A DNA stretch of 64,000 bases, taken from contig NZ_JACSYA010000018.1 of NCBI RefSeq assembly GCF_029870285.1, forward strand, positions 43,297 through 107,296, in the 5' to 3' direction. The notes under the pieces were generated by a model. It ran no database searches. It was not told the origin of the DNA and saw only the letters and a list, made by a program, of their open reading frames with translations. Numbering within the stretch: the first letter of the stretch is position 1; each line of letters begins with the position of its first letter. Position numbers and translations under genes: made by a program. This DNA comes from Delftia sp. PS-11. Lineage in GTDB: Bacteria > Pseudomonadota > Gammaproteobacteria > Burkholderiales > Burkholderiaceae_C. Below are positions 1 through 9,941 of this stretch, in pieces.

Positions 1-1
1 C

Positions 2-1291
2 GTCCCCATGAATGCTATGGCTGCGCCTGTGCAAGCCCAGCCTGCCCAGGCGCAAGCCATCCCGCAGGCCATCGAATTTGGTGCTGCACTGGCCTCAGAG
101 CCCGCGCAACCACAGGCCCCGCTTCTGCAGGATCTGCTTGCCATGCAGCCCTCGCAGACAGTGCACCGCCCCCTGATCCCCAAAGACTTCGACCCATTCG
201 CAGCTCCCCCTAAGCGTACTGAACAGGCACAGGATCCATGGAATGCAGGCCTGCCGGTCCCCGGAGACGGCGACCTGATTGCCCAGCGCCACGATGGCAT
301 GGTGCAGGAACTGCCTCTTTCTGGACCGGGTGCGCAGTCTCTGCATGACGCTTCCCACACAGGCCTGCCGGCATGCTTTGAGCCCTCGCAGACGCTGGAC
401 CCGCTGGCGCTTTTCGGCGCCCCCGGACAGATATCCAGCCAGGAGTCATTCATCCAGGCTGGCGCGCGCAGCTCGGAACTGGGCCAGGCGTTCAATCTGC
501 CGCGCATTCAGCCTGCAGCAGCCCCTTTGGCCCCCTCCAGCGCGCCCGCCGTGCCAGATGCTGCGGCTGTGACACTGCCGGCCCAGCACGCCCACAGCAA
601 CAGCGCACACACCAGCACGTGCGCCAGCAGCCCCTCTCCAGCCATGGCGAGCACAACAGGAGCTTCGGCTGCGACTGCTGCGCCAGGCACCGATCTCGAC
701 AGCCTGGCCCGCGCTTTCATCGAGGGCGCTGGCCTGGACCCCGCCAAAACGCATCTGCAAATCACGCCCGAGTTCATGCGCACCTTCGGCGAGGTACTGC
801 AAATCGCGGTGCAAGGCACCATCGACTTGCTGGCGGCACGCACCGAGATCAAGCGCGAGTTCCGTGCCGGGGTCACCATCATCGCGTCGGGTGCCAACAA
901 CCCATTCAAGTTCCTGCCCAACGCCGAGGGCGTGCTCATGCAGATGGTCCACCAGACCTTCCCCGGTTTCATGAAGCCCCTGCCAGCCATGCAGGAAGCC
1001 TATGCCGACCTGCATGTGCACCAGCTGGCACTGATGGCTGGCATTCGTGCCGCATACGCCGAAGCACTGGCGCGCTTTGACCCCAGCGAGCTGGAGCGCC
1101 GCACTGAAAGCCACCCGGGCCTGCTGGACAAGATCCTCACCAACAGCCGCAAGGCCGCACTGTGGGATGACTACAAGCACAACTTCGACGCGCTGCGCCG
1201 CCATGCCGAAGACGACCTCGCAGCGTTTTCTGGCCGAACCTTCGTCGATGCCTATGAGCAGGCCGAACAGGCGACGAGGAGGCCATCTTGA
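2..1291 (+). CDS. tagH: TagH, T6SS FHA-domain protein (5' end outside window)
   Basis: The reading frame is open to the left edge, so the start and probably the N-terminal FHA domain lie outside the window; the first in-window ATG is at position 8. Visible are a low-complexity Ala/Pro/Gln linker of about 230 residues and then a helical domain (from about residue 230) typical of the C-terminus of TagH/ImpI proteins, with the run GANNPFKFLPNAEGVL and a Leu/Ala-rich helix. FHA domains of this family bind phosphothreonine and link a Thr kinase to assembly of the T6SS. The gene overlaps the following phosphatase gene by 4 bases, which fits a PpkA-PppA-TagH control module; the kinase is not in the window and is expected upstream. 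The family call is firm; completeness cannot be judged. Confidence 0.85.
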   Translation, partial: VPMNAMAAPVQAQPAQAQAIPQAIEFGAALASEPAQPQAPLLQDLLAMQPSQTVHRPLIPKDFDPFAAPPKRTEQAQDPWNAGLPVPGDGDLIAQRHDGMVQELPLSGPGAQSLHDASHTGLPACFEPSQTLDPLALFGAPGQISSQESFIQAGARSSELGQAFNLPRIQPAAAPLAPSSAPAVPDAAAVTLPAQHAHSNSAHTSTCASSPSPAMASTTGASAATAAPGTDLDSLARAFIEGAGLDPAKTHLQITPEFMRTFGEVLQIAVQGTIDLLAARTEIKREFRAGVTIIASGANNPFKFLPNAEGVLMQMVHQTFPGFMKPLPAMQEAYADLHVHQLALMAGIRAAYAEALARFDPSELERRTESHPGLLDKILTNSRKAALWDDYKHNFDALRRHAEDDLAAFSGRTFVDAYEQAEQATRRPS

Positions 1292-2076
1292 TCGTGCATT
1301 TCGATGGTCCAGGCCAACGCTACGGCATACAGGTGGCAAGCGCCTCCTTTCGCGGCAGCCGCTCCAGCAACGAAGACGCCATGGGCATCCTGAGTCAGGG
1401 CTCGCAAGGCCTGTGCTGCACCCTGGCCGATGGCGCAGGAGGCCATGGCCACGGGGAACTGGCTGCACAGCTGACGGTGCAGGCCGTCCTGGAGGGCTTT
1501 AGAGACAACCCCCTGTTTGCGCCTGCCAGTCTGGCCTCGCTCATTTCCCAGGCAGAGCACAAGGTCTGCGGCCAGCAAACGGCCTCGGTATCGCGCATGC
1601 ACATGAGCGCCACCGTGGTCGTGCTGTGCCTTGACGTACAGCAGGGCCGCGCGCTGTGGGCTCACTGGGGTGACTCCCGCCTGTACCTGTTCCGCAAGGG
1701 ACGCGTGCATGTGTGCACACAAGACCACAGCATCGTGCAGCAGTTGCTGCACGCAGGCCTGTACGAGGAGGCGGACCCGCGCAGGCTGCCCAACCGCAAC
1801 GTGCTGGCCGGCGCCATTGGCGCCGAAGGCCAGGTACCACCCACCGTGCGCGCTGATGCACTCGTGCTGGAACCTGGCGACGTATTCCTGCTGTGCTCGG
1901 ATGGCTTGTGGGAGGACCTGCACGAGACGCAGATGGAGTCCCTGCTCGCCCGCAGCCGTCACCCAGACGAATGGATACAGCGCATGGTCGAGCATGTTGC
2001 ATCGCTGGGCAACCCCCACCAGGACAACCTCAGCGCCCTGACGGCATGGGTGCAGGCGCGCGAAACCAATGAATGA
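1288..2076 (+). CDS. pppA: PP2C-family Ser/Thr phosphatase of the T6SS (PppA-like)
   Basis: A 262-residue cytoplasmic PP2C phosphatase. PP2C metal and catalytic motifs are visible: SSNEDA near residue 30, DGAGGHG at about residue 48, WGDSRLYLF in the middle, CSDGLWEDL and DNLSAL near the C-terminus. In the known system PppA removes phosphates placed by the kinase PpkA on the FHA protein and so turns secretion down. The start is TTG at 1288, overlapping the tagH stop; a strong GAGGAGG at 1276-1282 sits 5 bases upstream and makes this start convincing. The gene is translationally coupled to tagH and lies just before tssJ. Function in T6SS control is inferred from position. Confidence 0.88.
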   Translation: MIVHFDGPGQRYGIQVASASFRGSRSSNEDAMGILSQGSQGLCCTLADGAGGHGHGELAAQLTVQAVLEGFRDNPLFAPASLASLISQAEHKVCGQQTASVSRMHMSATVVVLCLDVQQGRALWAHWGDSRLYLFRKGRVHVCTQDHSIVQQLLHAGLYEEADPRRLPNRNVLAGAIGAEGQVPPTVRADALVLEPGDVFLLCSDGLWEDLHETQMESLLARSRHPDEWIQRMVEHVASLGNPHQDNLSALTAWVQARETNE

Positions 2077-2095
2077 GATGAAAACAGGACACGCC

Positions 2096-2665
2096 ATGTG
2101 GATACAGCAAGAACGCCGCCAGGCACTGCGCACCCTGGGAGCTGCAGGCATGGTCACAGCAATGGCTGGCTGCGGCACCATCCCCTCATTGGGCCGTGCA
2201 CCGGAGCCGGCCCCCACGGCAGTACCTTCTGCGCTGTTTGAGGTGATTGCCAATGCCGATGTGAACCCCGACCGCGAGGGCATTCCCAAACCCGTGCTGC
2301 TGCGCATCTATGAACTGCGCGCTGCGGCAGCATTCGAACGCGCCGGCTTCTTTGATCTGCTGGACAAGGACGATGGCCAATTGGGCAGTGATTTCGTGCG
2401 CCGCGAAGAATTCCTGCTGGCGCCTGGCCAGCGCCAGACCATCGAAAACAAAGGCAACCCTGACGTGCGGACCTTCGGCCTGTTCGCGGCCTACCGCGAC
2501 CTGGAGCGCAGCACCTGGCGCGCCTGGGTTGACGCACCCAATTCGATCGAACTGCGCCGCCGCTGGTGGGGCCTGGGCGCCACCGAACGGCTGCAGCCCA
2601 TTCGCTATGTGGTCCACCTGACGCGCGACGCAGTCACGGTCCGCCTGCAACCTGCTGCAAAGTGA
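2096..2665 (+). CDS. tssJ: TssJ, T6SS outer-membrane lipoprotein
   Basis: A 189-residue lipoprotein that anchors the TssJLM membrane complex in the outer membrane. The N-terminus has a positively charged stretch (ERRQALRTL), a hydrophobic segment and a lipobox AMAGC, so Cys is the predicted lipidated residue. The rest is a beta-rich domain with VLLRIYELR and FDLLDKDDGQLG, familiar from TssJ/VasD proteins. I chose ATG 2096 because AGGA lies 6 bases upstream; ATG 2069 and 2078 are in frame and would only lengthen the n-region and overlap the phosphatase gene. TssK follows after 5 bases. Confidence 0.88.
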   Translation: MWIQQERRQALRTLGAAGMVTAMAGCGTIPSLGRAPEPAPTAVPSALFEVIANADVNPDREGIPKPVLLRIYELRAAAAFERAGFFDLLDKDDGQLGSDFVRREEFLLAPGQRQTIENKGNPDVRTFGLFAAYRDLERSTWRAWVDAPNSIELRRRWWGLGATERLQPIRYVVHLTRDAVTVRLQPAAK

Positions 2666-2670
2666 TTTCC

Positions 2671-4005
2671 ATGGTCTGGCAACGCAAAGTCATCTGGGCC
2701 GAAGGCATGTTCCTGCGGCCCCAGCATTTCCAGCAGCAGGAACGGTTCCTGTTTCAGCAGTTGCAGTCGCGCAGTCTGCCCGGTCAGCCCTTTTTCTGGG
2801 GGTTTTCCGAGCTGGTGCTGGACACCAGCCTGCTGCGCCTGGGAAAACTGGGCCTGCGCTCGGCCCATGGCGTGATGCCCGATGGCACGACCTTCCAACT
2901 GCCGGGCGACGACGAGGCCCCTGCGCCCCTGGACATCGGCAAGGACTTCAAGGATGTGGTCATCCATCTGGCCCTGCCGCTGCGCCGCCTTGCAGGCAGC
3001 GAAGTGACGTTCGACGAAAGCGGCCAAAGCCCTGCCCGCTACCTGAGCGATGTCAGGGAGGTGGCTGACAGCAACGACATCGGGGCCCAGCCTGCCGAAG
3101 TGCAGCTCGGCCGCCTGCGTCTGAGTCTGCGCCCGGCCCACGAGATCACCGAAGGCTGGGCCAGCCTGCCCGTGGCACATGTACTTGAGCGTCAGCCCGA
3201 TGGTGCCGTAGTCCTGGATCCGGGCTTCATCCCCACCGTTGTCAACAACGGCCCCAGTTCCGAGCTGTACGCATTCACCAAGGAAATTCACGGCCTGCTG
3301 CGTCAGCGTGGCGAAGTACTGGCACAGCGCATGATCCAGCCTGAGCGCGGAGGCATCGGCGAGGTCGGTGACTTCCTGTTGCTGCAGCTCATCAATCACT
3401 GGAGCGGTGCAGCACAGCACTGGACGCGCACCAGCGCCATACATCCCGAGCGCCTGTTCGAGGAGCTGTCACGGCTGGCAGCCGAACTGGCGACTTTCGA
3501 TCACGAGCGTCGGCGTCCGCAGGAACTGCCAGCCTATGACCATGACGATTTGCGGCGCAGCTTTGTCCCGCTGATGCTGGAGTTGCGGCGCAGCCTGTCA
3601 TCGGTGCTGGAGCAAAGTGCCATCCAGATTACGCTGCACGAGCGCCAATATGGCGTGCGCGTGGCGCTCATCCCGTCTACCGAACTGCTGACCACCTGCG
3701 ACTTCGTGCTCGCAGCGCATGCACAGACCACGCCCGATTTCCTGCGCACCCATTTCCCGACCCAGACCAAGCTGGGCCCGGTCGAGCGCATCCGCGATCT
3801 GGTGAACCTGCACCTGCCTGGCGTCACGCTGCGGCCCCTGCCCATCGCGCCACGCGAGATTCCCTACCACGCGGGCTACAACTACTTCGAGGTGGATACC
3901 ACGCATGACCTGTGGAACCAGCTGCAAAGCTCGGGTGGCCTGGCCATGCATGTCTCCGGCGATTTTCCCGAGCTGCAACTGGAATTCTGGGCCATCCGCC
4001 GCTAG
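2671..4005 (+). CDS. tssK: TssK, T6SS baseplate-membrane complex linker
   Basis: A 444-residue protein, the usual TssK length. It begins VWQRKVIWAEGMFLRPQHFQ, the near-invariant N-terminal signature (W-x-E-G-M-x-L-x-P-Q-H-F) of this family. TssK trimers join the TssEFG baseplate wedges to the TssLM inner-membrane complex. The C-terminal part has the conserved IPYHAGYNYFEVD stretch. The open frame extends upstream of 2671, but the signature fixes the start at ATG 2671, 5 bases after tssJ. Nothing is missing. Confidence 0.95.
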   Translation: MVWQRKVIWAEGMFLRPQHFQQQERFLFQQLQSRSLPGQPFFWGFSELVLDTSLLRLGKLGLRSAHGVMPDGTTFQLPGDDEAPAPLDIGKDFKDVVIHLALPLRRLAGSEVTFDESGQSPARYLSDVREVADSNDIGAQPAEVQLGRLRLSLRPAHEITEGWASLPVAHVLERQPDGAVVLDPGFIPTVVNNGPSSELYAFTKEIHGLLRQRGEVLAQRMIQPERGGIGEVGDFLLLQLINHWSGAAQHWTRTSAIHPERLFEELSRLAAELATFDHERRRPQELPAYDHDDLRRSFVPLMLELRRSLSSVLEQSAIQITLHERQYGVRVALIPSTELLTTCDFVLAAHAQTTPDFLRTHFPTQTKLGPVERIRDLVNLHLPGVTLRPLPIAPREIPYHAGYNYFEVDTTHDLWNQLQSSGGLAMHVSGDFPELQLEFWAIRR

Positions 4006-4185
4006 TGCCCTGGCCCGCAAGCAGCACCACACCATGAAATGGATGCATCCCTCCAGGCAAGGCGCAAGCCACAGCGACAGCTGTGGCCATGGCGGCGCTT
4101 GCGGCCCTGCACTGCAAGTGCAGGCGCGATTGCATGTGCCGCAACGTACGTGCCGGTGTGCCAATGGCACGGCGCATTCTTCGAC

Positions 4186-5535
4186 ATGAACAGTTCCACA
4201 CTCAATACCCCTTCGCCATGGCCTGAAGCCCCTCAGGGCGCGGCCCCCGGCACCCCCCCAGGCATCGCCATCGGCACAACCGACAGCAAGGAGCCCTCCA
4301 GCCAGGGCCCCCTGCGCTCACTGCTGCCCGATGTGGTCAGCGGCGGCAACCCCCTGGTGGCTGCCGCCAATCAGTTGCTGAACCTGATCCCGCAGATCCG
4401 CGCCATGGTCACCAACCAGGACCCGCGCGCACTGCAACAGATGCTGCTGGAGCACATCCGCGATTTCGAACAGCGCGCAGGTGCCTCGGGCGTACCCATG
4501 GAAACCATCATCGGTGCACGCTACTGCATTTGCACCGTGCTGGACGAGACCGCTGCTCAGACGCCCTGGGGCAGCGAAGGCGTCTGGCCCAGACACAGCC
4601 TTCTGGTCGCCCTGCATAACGAAACGTGGGGCGGAGAAAAATTCTTCCAGCTGCTGGCACGCCTGGTGCAGACACCCGGACAGCACATTGACCTGATCGA
4701 GCTGCTGTACTTTTGCATCATGCTCGGGTTCGAAGGCCGCTACCGCGTCATCGACAACGGCGCCAGCCAGCTGGAGACACTCAAGGCACGGCTGCTGCAA
4801 CTCATCGAGTCCACGCGCGGCGACCGCAGCAGCCTGCTGTCTGCCCACTGGCGCGGAGTACAGCGCATCGCGGCAGCGCCCTGGACCATGGTGCCGCTGT
4901 GGGTGGCGGCCGCATGCACCTTGCTGCTGGCCTTTGCGATTTATCTGTGGTTCAGCTACCGCTTGTCCACCAGCTCGGACGACCTGTTCGCGGCCATCAA
5001 CGAAATCCGATTCCCGCGCACCGCTGCAGCAGCAAGCGCTGCGATTGCCAAGCCGCGCCTGCGCCAATTCCTGGAGCCGGAGATCCGCGAGGGCCTGGTC
5101 AGCGTCCGCGACGAAGCCGACCGCAGCACCGTGGTGCTGCGCGGCGACGGCCTGTTCGACCCGGCATCCACCGTGGTCAAGCCCCGCTACGCGCAGGTCA
5201 TCCACCGCGTTGCCGCCGCCCTCGACGAAGTGCCAGGCCGCGTGGTGATCAACGGCTACACCGACAACCAGCCGATCCGTACCGCGCGTTTTCCATCGAA
5301 CTGGAATCTCTCGCAAGAGCGAGCCCAATCCGTGGCACAGATGCTGGCGGACTCTCTGCGCGACCGCCAGCGCCTGCATGCCGAGGGACGCGCCGACAGC
5401 GATCCTATTGCATCCAACAACACCGCCGAAGGCCGTGCATTGAACCGCCGTGTGGAAATCGTGCTGCTGGTTGCGCCACAACTGCGCGACCAGTCATTGC
5501 AGACCCCTTCCACGGTCACCGAACCCAGGAATTGA
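4186..5535 (+). CDS. tssL: TssL with C-terminal OmpA peptidoglycan-binding domain
   Basis: A 449-residue inner-membrane protein of the T6SS envelope complex. Residues about 50-230 are the cytoplasmic DotU/TssL domain (NPLVAAANQLL, ARYCICTVLDETA, LYFCIMLGFEGRYR). One transmembrane segment lies at about 234-258 (PLWVAAACTLLLAFAIYLWF). The periplasmic C-terminus (about 340-449) is an OmpA-like domain with GYTDNQPI, NLSQERAQSV and NRRVEIVLL, which ties the complex to peptidoglycan. The open frame continues upstream to 4039, but those residues look like non-coding sequence, so I place the start at ATG 4186. The 180 bases between tssK and this start hold nothing I recognise. TssM begins 3 bases after the stop. 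Confidence 0.93.
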   Translation: MNSSTLNTPSPWPEAPQGAAPGTPPGIAIGTTDSKEPSSQGPLRSLLPDVVSGGNPLVAAANQLLNLIPQIRAMVTNQDPRALQQMLLEHIRDFEQRAGASGVPMETIIGARYCICTVLDETAAQTPWGSEGVWPRHSLLVALHNETWGGEKFFQLLARLVQTPGQHIDLIELLYFCIMLGFEGRYRVIDNGASQLETLKARLLQLIESTRGDRSSLLSAHWRGVQRIAAAPWTMVPLWVAAACTLLLAFAIYLWFSYRLSTSSDDLFAAINEIRFPRTAAAASAAIAKPRLRQFLEPEIREGLVSVRDEADRSTVVLRGDGLFDPASTVVKPRYAQVIHRVAAALDEVPGRVVINGYTDNQPIRTARFPSNWNLSQERAQSVAQMLADSLRDRQRLHAEGRADSDPIASNNTAEGRALNRRVEIVLLVAPQLRDQSLQTPSTVTEPRN

Positions 5536-5538
5536 GCC

Positions 5539-8500
5539 ATGTTTCGCAGTATCTTTTCATGGCTTTTCAACCGCTACACACTGCAGCTGCTGGGCCTGGT
5601 AGCACTGAGCCTGCTCATCTGGTTCGTCGGGCCGCTCATCTTCATCCAGCCTTACCAGCCGCTGGGCAGCCCCGCAGTGCGTGGCTGGCTCATCACCGGC
5701 CTGTTCACGCTCTGGGTGCTGCGTCTGGCGCTGCACTGGTGGCGCGCGCGCAGCATGAACGAACACCTGCTGGCGGGCCTGGCGCGCATGACTGCGCCGC
5801 GCAGCAGCGATGGCGCGCCAGCGCCAGGCTCCGGGGAAATCGCCGAACTGCAAGCCCGCTTCAAGGAAGCCCTGGACACATTGAGCAAGACGCGCTTCGG
5901 TCAAACCGAAGGCGGCCTGTTCGGTCGCTGGAGCAAACGCTACGTCTACCAACTGCCCTGGTACCTGATCATCGGCTCGCCAGGCTCGGGCAAAACCACG
6001 GCCTTGGTCAACTCGGGGCTGAACTTCCCGCTGGCCGCCCAGTTCGGCAAAAAATCCATCCGTGGCATCGGAGGCACACGCAACTGCGACTGGTGGTTCA
6101 CGGACGAGGCCGTGCTGCTGGACACTGCAGGCCGCTACACCACGCAGGAAAGCGATGCCGAGCAGGACAAGGCTGCCTGGCACGGCTTCATGCAACTGCT
6201 CAAGCGCTTTCGCGGGCGCCAGCCCATCAACGGCGTCATCGTCACGCTCAGCGTGCAGGAGCTGCTCAGCAGCGACGATGGTGAGCGCGCCGAACTGGCC
6301 CAGCTGATCGGCCTGCGCCTGGGTGAGCTGTGCGAAGAGCTGACCATCCGCTTTCCGGTCTATGTACTGGTCACCAAGAGTGACCTGCTGGCGGGCTTCA
6401 ACGAATTCTTCGGCGCCATGAGCCGTGAGGAACGCGCACAGGTCTGGGGCTTTACCTACCCCTATGACGAAAAGGCGCAGCGCTCACCCGCAAGCGACCC
6501 GCAAGCCGCCCAGGCACTGTTCATCGAGGAATTCGACGCCCTGGCGGCACAGATGCACCGCCTGCTGCCGCAGCGTCTGATGGCCGAACCCGACCTCGCG
6601 CGGCGCAGCCTCATCTATGCCCTGCCACAGCAATTCTCGGGCCTCAAGGACGTTGTGCGCGACACGCTGGAGGCGGCATTCGCCGCATCGCGCTTCAAGG
6701 AAAAACCGCTGCTGCGGGGCGTGTACTTCACCAGCGGAACGCAGGAAGGCATGCCCTTCGACCGCGTGATGTCGGCACTGTCGCGGCGCTTCGCGCTGCG
6801 CGAGCAGCCGCCCGCAGTGGCCGCGCCGGCCCAGGGCCGCAGCTACTTCCTGGAGACGCTGTTCAAGGACGTGATGTTCAAAGAGTCCGGCCTGACCGGG
6901 CGCAATGCCAAACGAGAGCGCCAACTGCGCATGCTGCAGGCCGCAGGCCTGTGCGCCCTGGGCCTGGGACTGGCGGGCGCGGCACTGGCATGGACACTGA
7001 GCTACGAAAACAACCAGCGCTATCTGGCCGAGGTGCGCGACAACACCGATACGCTGCGCCTGGCCGTGCAAGAGTCCAAGTCCGCCGACCCGGACAGCGT
7101 AGTCGCGCTGGTGCCCATGCTCAACCATGCAGCGCACCTGGCACGCAGTGGCCGCTACGAGGACTCGCCGCCCCTGGGCTGGCGCTGGGGCCTGCTGCAG
7201 GTGCCCAAAGTACAGACCGCCGCGCATGCCACCTACCTGCGCCTGCTGGAAGACGCATGGCTGCCACGCCTGAGCAGCCATCTGGCACGCTCGCTGCGCC
7301 AGACGGGCGCCAGCAGCCCTGAAGCCAGCTATGAGGCCCTCAAGGCCTATCTCATGCTCTATGAGCCTGACCATTTCGATGCCACCTTCATCAAGGCCTG
7401 GCTGCGCAGCGACTGGGAGGCCAACCTTGCGCCGCACCTGGTGCAGGCCGGGCTGGTGGAGCAGCTCGCCGAACACCTGGACCAACTCATCGACGGCCGG
7501 GTCGCCGTCTCCAGCCAGCCCATGGACACCACCCTGGTTGCCGAAGTGCGCCAGCGCCTGGCCCAGATGTCGCCCGCCCAGCGCGCCTACAGCCGGCTCA
7601 AGCAATTGCTGGCCACTGGCGACAAGCTGCCACCGGACTTCAGCGTAGTACGGGCCAGCGGCCCAGAAGCGCCCCAGGTCTTCAGCCGTGCCAGCGGCCG
7701 CCCGCTGACGCAGGGCATCAGCGGCCTGTTCACCTACGACGGCTACCATGGCGTATTCCTGCACGAACTGCCCAAGGTGACCACCCTGCTGGCAAAAGAA
7801 GAAGCCTGGGTGCTCGGACAGGCTGAAGGCCGGCGCAGCGTGGCCCAGGAAGTGCTCACAGGCCAGCTTGCCAACGAAGTCAAGCGCCTGTACCTCATGG
7901 AGTACGCCAAACAGTGGGAGAGCTTTCTGGCGGACATCCGGCCCGTGCGCATGGCCTCGCTGGAGCAGGCCGGAGAGCAGGCGCGGCTGTACTCCTCGGC
8001 CAACTCCAGCCTGGAGCAGTTCATCCGCGCCGTGGCACGAGAAACCACACTGTCTCGCCGCCCCGAGCAGCAAGACGGCGGTGCATCGGGCAGCACCAGC
8101 AGTTGGCTGGGCGAAAAGCTGCAGCGCATCCGTGAGGAACAGCAGCAACTCAGCCGCCTCACAGGCAAGCCCCTGAACGTGGGCGGCATGCTGGCCACAG
8201 GCACGCTGGAAGCAGACATCGTGGACTTTCGCTTCCGCGAATACCGGCGCCTGGCCACCAGCAACGGCTCAGGCCCGGCCCCCATCACGGCCAGCCTGCA
8301 GGTGATGGGCGAGGCTGCAGCCGTGATCGCCTCGGCACGCCAGCAAGTCATCCAGGGCGGCAGTGTGCCGCCCTCTCTGGCAGGCACACTGGAGAAAGTG
8401 CGCTCCGAAGCCAAGCGCGTGCCGCCGCCGCTGGGCAGCATGTACGAAGATCTGGCCGCCGTCACCTCGGCACAGGTGGGCCGCAGTGTGCGCAGCACCC

Positions 8501-9195
8501 TGGGCGGCAACCTCAATGCCGCCATCGGCGACTTCTGCCGCCGCGCCATCCTGGGCCGCTACCCGTTCACGCGCAGCGCCACACGCGATGTCACCACCGA
8601 CGACTTCGCGCGGCTGTTCGCAGTGGGCGGCACCATGGACGAATTTTTCCGCTCCCAGCTGCAGCCCATGGTGGACATCTCCACCACGCCCTGGACCTTC
8701 AAACAAGGCGTGGACGGCACACCCGTTGGCGGCTCCGCCTCGCTGACGGCCTTCCAGCGCGCAGCCATCATCCGCGACGTGTTCTTCCGGGCGGGCGGGC
8801 GCGTGCCCAGCATCCGCCTGGAAATCAAGCCGCTGGACATGGATGCTGCCATCTCGCAAATGGTGCTGGACGTTGACGGCGAAATCGTGCGCTACCAGCA
8901 TGGCCCCCAGATTCCCAAATCCGTGACCTGGCCCGGCACACGCGGCACCGGCCAGGCCCGCCTGCAAATCACGGCCACTGGCGCGCAGAACACGGGCCTG
9001 GTGACAGAAGGCCCCTGGGCGCTGCACCGCCTCTTCGACCGCGCGCAGATCGTGCCAGGCAACTCGCCCGAACGCTTCACCGCCGAGTTCACCATCGACG
9101 GCCGCAAGCTGCGCATGGAAGTGACTGCCAGCAGCGTGCTGAACCCGCTGCGGCTCAAGGCCATGGAGGAATTCGAATGCCCGGACCGGCTGTGA
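5539..9195 (+). CDS. tssM: TssM (IcmF family), T6SS inner-membrane ATP-binding protein
   Basis: A 1218-residue IcmF/TssM protein, full length for the family. Two N-terminal membrane segments lie at about residues 13-35 and 50-70 and a third at about 465-485. A Walker A motif GSPGSGKT sits at residues 145-152 in the cytoplasmic NTPase domain, followed by the DTAGRY Walker-B-like stretch. The long periplasmic part (from about 490) ends in a beta-rich domain that contacts TssJ. With TssJ and TssL it forms the envelope-spanning channel. The stop overlaps tagF by 19 bases, suggesting coupled translation. Confidence 0.95.
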   Translation: MFRSIFSWLFNRYTLQLLGLVALSLLIWFVGPLIFIQPYQPLGSPAVRGWLITGLFTLWVLRLALHWWRARSMNEHLLAGLARMTAPRSSDGAPAPGSGEIAELQARFKEALDTLSKTRFGQTEGGLFGRWSKRYVYQLPWYLIIGSPGSGKTTALVNSGLNFPLAAQFGKKSIRGIGGTRNCDWWFTDEAVLLDTAGRYTTQESDAEQDKAAWHGFMQLLKRFRGRQPINGVIVTLSVQELLSSDDGERAELAQLIGLRLGELCEELTIRFPVYVLVTKSDLLAGFNEFFGAMSREERAQVWGFTYPYDEKAQRSPASDPQAAQALFIEEFDALAAQMHRLLPQRLMAEPDLARRSLIYALPQQFSGLKDVVRDTLEAAFAASRFKEKPLLRGVYFTSGTQEGMPFDRVMSALSRRFALREQPPAVAAPAQGRSYFLETLFKDVMFKESGLTGRNAKRERQLRMLQAAGLCALGLGLAGAALAWTLSYENNQRYLAEVRDNTDTLRLAVQESKSADPDSVVALVPMLNHAAHLARSGRYEDSPPLGWRWGLLQVPKVQTAAHATYLRLLEDAWLPRLSSHLARSLRQTGASSPEASYEALKAYLMLYEPDHFDATFIKAWLRSDWEANLAPHLVQAGLVEQLAEHLDQLIDGRVAVSSQPMDTTLVAEVRQRLAQMSPAQRAYSRLKQLLATGDKLPPDFSVVRASGPEAPQVFSRASGRPLTQGISGLFTYDGYHGVFLHELPKVTTLLAKEEAWVLGQAEGRRSVAQEVLTGQLANEVKRLYLMEYAKQWESFLADIRPVRMASLEQAGEQARLYSSANSSLEQFIRAVARETTLSRRPEQQDGGASGSTSSWLGEKLQRIREEQQQLSRLTGKPLNVGGMLATGTLEADIVDFRFREYRRLATSNGSGPAPITASLQVMGEAAAVIASARQQVIQGGSVPPSLAGTLEKVRSEAKRVPPPLGSMYEDLAAVTSAQVGRSVRSTLGGNLNAAIGDFCRRAILGRYPFTRSATRDVTTDDFARLFAVGGTMDEFFRSQLQPMVDISTTPWTFKQGVDGTPVGGSASLTAFQRAAIIRDVFFRAGGRVPSIRLEIKPLDMDAAISQMVLDVDGEIVRYQHGPQIPKSVTWPGTRGTGQARLQITATGAQNTGLVTEGPWALHRLFDRAQIVPGNSPERFTAEFTIDGRKLRMEVTASSVLNPLRLKAMEEFECPDRL

Positions 9196-9881
9196 ACACC
9201 ATGACCACTTCAACGCCATGCGCCGCCTGGTGGGGCAAACTGCCCAGCCAGGGAGACTTCGTGGGCCGTCGCCTGCCGCATGCGCTGACCATGCGCTGGG
9301 ACGAATGGCTGCGCAACGGCATGGACCAGCTGCGCAGCGATGCCGGCGACAACTGGTCCACGCGCTTCGTGCAATCGCCGATCTGGTTTTTCCTGTGCCC
9401 CGGCGCCATCCTGGGACAACCCATGGTGGGCGTGATCGGCCCCAGCTCAGACCGTGTCGGCCGCCTGTTCCCTCTGGCCATCATGGCCACCATGGACAGC
9501 GCCGACGCATTGCCCTCGTGCGATCAGGACCTGGAGCGCTTTCTGGCGGGCGCGCGCGATGCCCTCATCGACGCCAGGCGCCTGCCGCTGTCGGCGCAAC
9601 AGCTCGACGAACGCCTGGCCGCGCTGCACTGGCCCCTGCGGCAGGCGCGGCACGCTGCACAACACCAGGAACTCTCCATGCGCAGCGTGCTGGCAGATCT
9701 TGACATCCCTGTGCGCCATGCCGCGCACTTGCCTCGCCTGGACTGGCGCGCATGCATGCGCGCAGGCTCCACCACCTCTGTCTGGTGGATATCGCCTACG
9801 CCCCAGCACGCCCATGACGAAGTACTCCAGCGCGACGTACTGCACCGCCGCCTGTTCACAAGGCTGTTCAAGGGAGCCTGA
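9177..9881 (+). CDS. tagF: TagF, T6SS-associated protein
   Basis: A 234-residue protein of the TagF/SciT (ImpM) family, recognised by the N-terminal WWGKLPSQGDFVGRRLP and by SPIWFFLCPGAILGQPMVGV. In studied systems TagF is a cytoplasmic, post-translational repressor of T6SS assembly, in some cases acting on the FHA protein. The start at ATG 9177 lies inside tssM but has a clean GGAGGA 6 bases upstream; a second ATG at 9201 has none. Together with tagH and the PP2C gene it gives this locus three regulators acting after translation. Confidence 0.88.
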   Translation: MPGPAVNTMTTSTPCAAWWGKLPSQGDFVGRRLPHALTMRWDEWLRNGMDQLRSDAGDNWSTRFVQSPIWFFLCPGAILGQPMVGVIGPSSDRVGRLFPLAIMATMDSADALPSCDQDLERFLAGARDALIDARRLPLSAQQLDERLAALHWPLRQARHAAQHQELSMRSVLADLDIPVRHAAHLPRLDWRACMRAGSTTSVWWISPTPQHAHDEVLQRDVLHRRLFTRLFKGA

Positions 9882-9941
9882 GCCCAGGCAAGCCATGCAG
9901 CCCCATCGTCCACAGCACCGCAATACACACCACACAGCACC

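Noticed and set aside
6484..8148. A 554-codon open frame on the - strand opposite tssM
   Set aside because: Shadow of tssM; no motif, no ribosome site, and GC-driven absence of stops explains it.
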